From NCBI GenBank assembly GCA_028700875.1, contig JAQVRW010000076.1:1-10675 (forward strand): a stretch of 10,675 nucleotides of DNA, written 5' to 3'. A model generated the notes under the pieces. It saw nothing but the letters and a program-made list of their open reading frames with translations, did not search any database and was not told the DNA's origin. The translations under genes were made by a program, and so were the position numbers. Shown here one piece after another: positions 7,828 through 10,675 of this stretch; the first letter of the stretch is position 1; every line of letters begins with the position of its first letter. Origin of the DNA: Candidatus Zixiibacteriota bacterium. Its GTDB lineage: Bacteria > Zixibacteria > MSB-5A5 > GN15 > JAAZOE01.

Positions 7828-9309
7828 TCACGGTTGCGTTAGACTATCCTGGATCTGCAGCATCAGACCTAAAGGTCTACGACGGAGTTCTTTCAATCCC
7901 TTCCGCCCTTGCGTTTCGCCCTGTATGATATCGCGGACGCTCTTGGCGCCAAGCACTGCAGAAACGAGGAACGCCGGGATTGCGAGTGGCGGGTACAACG
8001 TACTAGCAATACCTATTGCTGCACCTCCGAGGGCACTCCCTATACTCTTCAAGCGGTTTTTTTGCATCACGGTAATATGTCGCCCAATCTCAGCGGCGGC
8101 TTCGTTCAATCGCGGACTGATTTCCGTTGCCGCCTCCGCGACGATTTTTTCGAGGTCGGCGGGGCCGGAGGAACGAATAGTGTCACGCGATAATCTAAAC
8201 ACATCACGCAGGTCGGAACATGAATGCTGCCGCCGCAACTGCATCACCGTTTTAAAGTCTATGCGAGAAAGCCATGGAAGTGCCTTGGCTTGTATCATCG
8301 CACTTATCACGTGTTCCTCCGGCACATCTCGCTCTTGGAGGCGGCACGTGAGGCGACTCTGTTGGCCAATCAGCCATTTGTATGCACCCCACAGCTCTGG
8401 CGGTAAGAGGGGTTCGGCCCAGTTCGCGGCGTATTCTCGGTCCAGTATAATGATGTCCCGCAGTTTGACAAATGGCATGGTGAGGAGCGAAAAGCTTGGA
8501 TCACTGAGATTTTCCAGGTCGCCCGTGGTGAGCCGGTGCAAACGGGCAAAATGCGCGGACTGTGTCGCGATCTCTTGAGGTTTTCCTGTGCCAAAGATTT
8601 CTCTGGCAAGTTCTCGGTTTTTGAGTAATCCCTCGAAGCTTTTTGACCCCAGGTATGCCGCACGCTCTGCATCATCTGCGAACTCTTGCCCGATAAGTTC
8701 TTCGCACAATCGTGTGGCATAAGTCCAGCCCTCAACAGCACGTTCATCCCCGATACCGGGCTGCAGAAAACACTCGGCAGGATAAAGAAGGAAAGGTGCA
8801 CCGGCTTCCGCATCGACGAAATACTGTCGCATGGGCCACAAGTGAGCAAAGCTTGCCAAGATGCCATGCGCGAATGACGTGATATCGAAATTCCGGTCAT
8901 TGTTGGACATCCGAATAAGCGTGTCTCGGCTGGTGAGGAATGGATCCGAAAAAAGTGTGTGATCGAAGTAAAGTCCGCAGGGAGCGAGCGGCGTTGCTTC
9001 GGGCACAGTCGATGGGTTCCTAAGCGTGCCCAGCACAAACCCGTCGTTTAGTCCAATTGACGTTCTATACGCAGAAGCGTGGGTCTCCCAAAAGCCATGG
9101 ATATCGTCAAGGAGATGCTCGACTTGATAGAGGACTGAGGACATTTTTCCGCTTCCAGTGACAACGACGATATCGCTGCCGGACAATTCCATCTGCAGTG
9201 CAGCAATCTGGCCTTCAAGAGAAGGATCAGCTTCAAGGCCGTGCTGAAGCTTTGGGAAATAGTGCTCCAGGACGCCGAAGTACTCCTTTAATATTTCCAC
9301 TGAAGTCAT
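7828..9309 (-). CDS. Unrecognised 493-aa protein with C-terminal coiled coil and hydrophobic hairpin
   Basis: I do not recognise a family. There is no signal peptide. Residues 1-80 are helical with one strand (SDIVVVTGSGKMSS, 45-58); the GSGK there lacks the spacing of a true P-loop. The middle (110-360) looks globular, with the conspicuous stretches GLYFDHTLFSDPF (112-124) and SFAHGILASFAHLWPMRQYF (145-164). Residues 383-422 are a charged, Ala/Glu-rich helix, probably coiled coil. Residues 423-456 are Gly/Ala/Leu-rich and hydrophobic (GSALGGAAIGIASTLYPP, then LAIPAFLVSAVLGA), fitting two membrane-crossing helices joined at YPP. A basic tail follows (GRKGLKELRRRP). The start at 9309 has only a weak GAG upstream, and a long leader with hairpins precedes it. 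Its base composition is between that of the core genes and the AT-rich neighbour. A soluble domain joined to a C-terminal membrane hairpin recalls membrane-acting effectors, but this is inference only. Confidence 0.85.
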   Translation of the reverse strand: MTSVEILKEYFGVLEHYFPKLQHGLEADPSLEGQIAALQMELSGSDIVVVTGSGKMSSVLYQVEHLLDDIHGFWETHASAYRTSIGLNDGFVLGTLRNPSTVPEATPLAPCGLYFDHTLFSDPFLTSRDTLIRMSNNDRNFDITSFAHGILASFAHLWPMRQYFVDAEAGAPFLLYPAECFLQPGIGDERAVEGWTYATRLCEELIGQEFADDAERAAYLGSKSFEGLLKNRELAREIFGTGKPQEIATQSAHFARLHRLTTGDLENLSDPSFSLLTMPFVKLRDIIILDREYAANWAEPLLPPELWGAYKWLIGQQSRLTCRLQERDVPEEHVISAMIQAKALPWLSRIDFKTVMQLRRQHSCSDLRDVFRLSRDTIRSSGPADLEKIVAEAATEISPRLNEAAAEIGRHITVMQKNRLKSIGSALGGAAIGIASTLYPPLAIPAFLVSAVLGAKSVRDIIQGETQGRKGLKELRRRPLGLMLQIQDSLTQP

Positions 9310-9341
9310 ACTCGATCTTGCCTAGCAATGATTTGATTGAC

Positions 9342-9376
9342 CCGCATACGATGCGGATATTCTGTTTTCTATCCGC
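9342..9376 (-). promoter_or_regulatory. Two overlapping, mutually exclusive inverted repeats in the leader of the 493-aa gene
   Basis: Read on the minus strand, segment 1 is GCGGATA (9376-9370), segment 2 is TATCCGCAT (9359-9351) and segment 3 is ATGCGG (9347-9342). Segment 2 pairs perfectly with segment 1 (7 bp, 10-nt loop) or with segment 3 (6 bp, 3-nt loop), but not with both. It lies 33 nt upstream of the start codon, inside the predicted transcript. It could be an RNA switch or a protein-binding site with three half-sites. No T-run follows segment 3. Confidence 0.45.
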
Positions 9377-9426
9377 GTAACTCGCCTATTAAGTTTGTGC
9401 TCGCTTGTCATCTTGTCGAAGTATCA

Positions 9427-9456
9427 AATATATCCCCCTCCCCCCGCATTCGTCAA
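9427..9456 (-). promoter_or_regulatory. Sigma-70-like promoter of the 493-aa gene
   Basis: On the minus strand, TTGACG (9456-9451) is followed after 18 bp by TATATT (9432-9427); each box matches five of six consensus bases. The spacer holds an almost pure G run, six Gs, A, five Gs. The expected start near 9420 would give a leader of about 110 nt before the ATG at 9309. Confidence 0.6.
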
Positions 9457-9630
9457 GCGACAAATTTGGATTTATGGGGCGTTGCGGCAACCGGCACTCC
9501 CGTTGGAACAACCTTCCCAAGTCTGAGGTTTGGGGTACCCAGTCTTCGACGAAGAGTGAAAAGCCACCAAGACATTGATGGATCAATTATTCGTTTACGG
9601 AGCTTGGTGCGCAATAAGCAGCATTATACA

Positions 9631-10482
9631 TCAATACGAAATGAACACCTTTTCCCCGACGTTGGTCGGCAATGGATACCGCGCGTTGGGATTCTTAAAG
9701 AAGAACAGAGGTTGTTCTGGGATATACCCCTGTTTGCTGTTTACCGGATCTGAGAATCGTCTGAGCTCCGCCTGTCCCATTAGGAAAATACCATTAATGC
9801 CTTCCAAGCGGCCTCGTGATAGCCACGAGTTTATCTTTCTAGATAATTCAGCTTTAATCCAAGAACTGCGCCAATCAATTGGTTCTGGTATTTTTATCAA
9901 AACGAGACGCGGGAAATGCCAATCATGGCTCGATTCGAGCTTGCCATCGAGTCCCGTCAAAAGATCATCTACTAGCTTTTGGTCGGATAGAATCCTTTGA
10001 AAGGACGGTTTCCTGAATAGACACTCTACCACAATATTTAAATCCGATGATACGCGAATTTCAATATCCGGCCCTTTAACCTGACCACTTATGCCGACCC
10101 AATGTGCATCCAAGGCCTGCAATCTGAAGTGTTGCCCAGACCGTAGTTCGAATAACAGGCTTTCCACACGATTTGTATCGCGGAGTCTCAATAGGAATTC
10201 ATCCCGTCTTTGATCGCAATTCCAATCGTTTTCAAAATTCATGATATCTTTTATCTGGAGGCTTAGTTCCAATAGGCTTTTGCTCGCCGAAATCTCCGAT
10301 ATATGACCCCCATGTCGAATCCATTTCTTGTATGTATTAATATATGGATACCAGTAATGTTTCGTGATGCTAGTTTTCCCAGAACCATAGATTCGTTTTA
10401 TTCTATCGCCGCCATAAAGTCCGACAAAGTACTCGAACAGCTCTGGCAAATCCTTATCCAATACCTGACGTTCATTCTCCAT
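9631..10482 (-). CDS. Unrecognised 283-aa protein with a PD-(D/E)XK nuclease-like pattern
   Basis: No family is recognised directly. Residues 108-158 show the order of the PD-(D/E)XK fold: a helix with Glu112 (SLLFELRSGQHFR), then GPDIEI with Asp139, then a strand LNIVVECLFRK with Glu153. The usual lysine two residues after the glutamate is replaced by Leu155, while Lys158 is three residues further on, so the site is either degenerate or rearranged. Residues 191-199 (PRLVLIKIP) and 229-236 look like further core strands. There is no signal peptide or membrane segment. The start is set at the ATG at 10482, preceded by AGGTG at good spacing; an earlier in-frame ATG at 10524 lies inside a palindrome and would add 14 residues. 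The gene is clearly richer in A+T than the rest of the window, suggesting transfer. Role, for example in restriction or phage defence, is inference. Confidence 0.85.
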   Translation of the reverse strand: MENERQVLDKDLPELFEYFVGLYGGDRIKRIYGSGKTSITKHYWYPYINTYKKWIRHGGHISEISASKSLLELSLQIKDIMNFENDWNCDQRRDEFLLRLRDTNRVESLLFELRSGQHFRLQALDAHWVGISGQVKGPDIEIRVSSDLNIVVECLFRKPSFQRILSDQKLVDDLLTGLDGKLESSHDWHFPRLVLIKIPEPIDWRSSWIKAELSRKINSWLSRGRLEGINGIFLMGQAELRRFSDPVNSKQGYIPEQPLFFFKNPNARYPLPTNVGEKVFISY

Positions 10483-10500
10483 ATTTTCACCTAAGGAGAC

Positions 10501-10506
10501 ATTATA
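10501..10506 (-). promoter_or_regulatory. Candidate -10 box of the 283-aa gene
   Basis: A perfect TATAAT on the minus strand sits right after the palindrome and 18 bp before the ATG at 10482. Transcription from about 10494 would give a very short leader with just the AGGTG ribosome-binding site. The -35 position falls within the palindrome and shows no match to consensus. Confidence 0.35.
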
Positions 10507-10532
10507 CCCGGCAGATGTGGACATCTGCCGGG
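10507..10532. repeat. Perfect 12-bp-arm palindrome between the 283-aa gene and the right-edge gene
   Basis: CCCGGCAGATGT (10507-10518) and ACATCTGCCGGG (10521-10532) are exact inverted copies around GG. On the minus strand it lies 39 nt past the stop of the right-edge gene and is followed by TATAAT, so it may end that gene's transcript while marking the promoter of the next. Its form also fits a dispersed palindromic repeat, or one edge of an inserted segment. Confidence 0.85.
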
Positions 10533-10570
10533 CATAGAGTTATGGTGCGTCCTTCGCGGCAGTTATGCGT

Positions 10571-10675
10571 TCAAATCAGCTTGTAGGTGAAACCCAACGC
10601 CAGCGTTTCTTTGAAGCGGCCGCGAAGATCGATCGGCTTGTCATACAGCCACTGCACGTACAGGTTGACCGTGAT
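10571..10675 (-). CDS. C-terminal end of a probable outer-membrane beta-barrel protein, partial
   Basis: Only the last 34 residues are in the window; the start lies beyond the right edge. They read as two amphipathic strands joined by a loop: ITVNLYVQWLYDK, then IDLRGRFKETLALGFTYKLI, then a stop. Aromatic residues at strand ends and the FKETLALGFTYKL ending resemble the C-termini of DUF3078- or DUF481-type outer-membrane proteins. The terminal residue is Ile, not the usual Phe. Base composition is GC-rich again, like the core genes on the left. The family is a guess from a short tail; that it is coding and on this strand is likely. Confidence 0.6.
   Translation of the reverse strand: MTVNLYVQWLYDKPIDLRGRFKETLALGFTYKLI

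Larger units (their letters stand above)
9310..9630. other. Gene-free stretch of 321 bp carrying a promoter and a structured leader
   Basis: No convincing gene lies here. A 65-codon minus-strand frame (9389-9586) lacks a ribosome-binding site and overlaps the promoter below. The right half (9457-9630) shows no repeats or motifs. The left half holds the promoter at 9427-9456 and the dyads at 9342-9376. Confidence 0.6.

Noticed and set aside
9130..9180. GSGK in the 493-aa protein (and GSGKT in the 283-aa protein, residues 33-37) as a nucleotide-binding P-loop
   Set aside because: The glycine needed four residues before GK is missing in both, and no Walker B partner was seen.
9389..9586. Minus-strand frame of 65 codons in the gap before the 493-aa gene
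   Set aside because: It has no ribosome-binding site and runs through a better-supported promoter.
9337..9753. Plus-strand frame of 138 codons overlapping the 283-aa gene end
   Set aside because: It has no recognisable domain and would overlap the promoter, the leader and a better gene on the other strand.

Overview
The window looks like chromosomal DNA of a Gram-negative bacterium with a GC-rich core. Two secreted proteins have clear signal peptides, one protein ends in an Omp85-type outer-membrane barrel, and a partial gene at the right edge encodes another probable barrel C-terminus. GTG starts and many short palindromic repeats are also present. The mix (SppA with an extra N-terminal domain, a patatin/POTRA/barrel fusion, and a protein of the 'STGPK' family) reminds me of uncultured FCB-type lineages such as Zixibacteria-like bacteria, but nothing here proves the taxonomy.

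Left part (1-3794, minus strand): a tightly packed operon, read right to left. It encodes a SpoU/TrmH-type RNA 2'-O-methyltransferase, a secreted beta-rich DUF4097-like protein, and the signal peptide peptidase SppA, which runs off the left edge. The genes overlap by 4 bp and then 1 bp, so translation is probably coupled. SppA has its Lys/Ser catalytic pair and an unusual N-terminal domain of about 250 residues that reads like an outer-membrane beta-barrel.

Centre (3795-6518): a short AT-rich divergent promoter region, then a plus-strand gene for a patatin-like phospholipase fused to POTRA domains and an Omp85-type barrel. This is a type Vd (PlpD-like) autotransporter, apparently with two POTRA repeats instead of one.

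Right part (6519-10570): an accessory region. It begins with a cluster of short palindromes and direct repeats (6527-6948), part of which forms the C-terminal tail of a 323-aa STGPK-family protein. Two minus-strand genes with no close family follow. One encodes a 493-aa protein with a C-terminal hydrophobic hairpin, a good sigma-70-like promoter and a leader with two mutually exclusive hairpins. The other encodes a 283-aa, AT-rich protein with a PD-(D/E)XK nuclease-like pattern whose usual lysine is displaced or lost. A perfect 12-bp-arm palindrome at 10507-10532 closes the region, and at 10571 GC-rich DNA resumes with the end of a probable outer-membrane protein gene.

The left and centre genes fit a shared envelope theme: a periplasmic or membrane peptidase, a secreted beta-protein and a surface phospholipase. 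The right-hand genes look horizontally acquired. A defence or mobile-element role is possible there but not shown.
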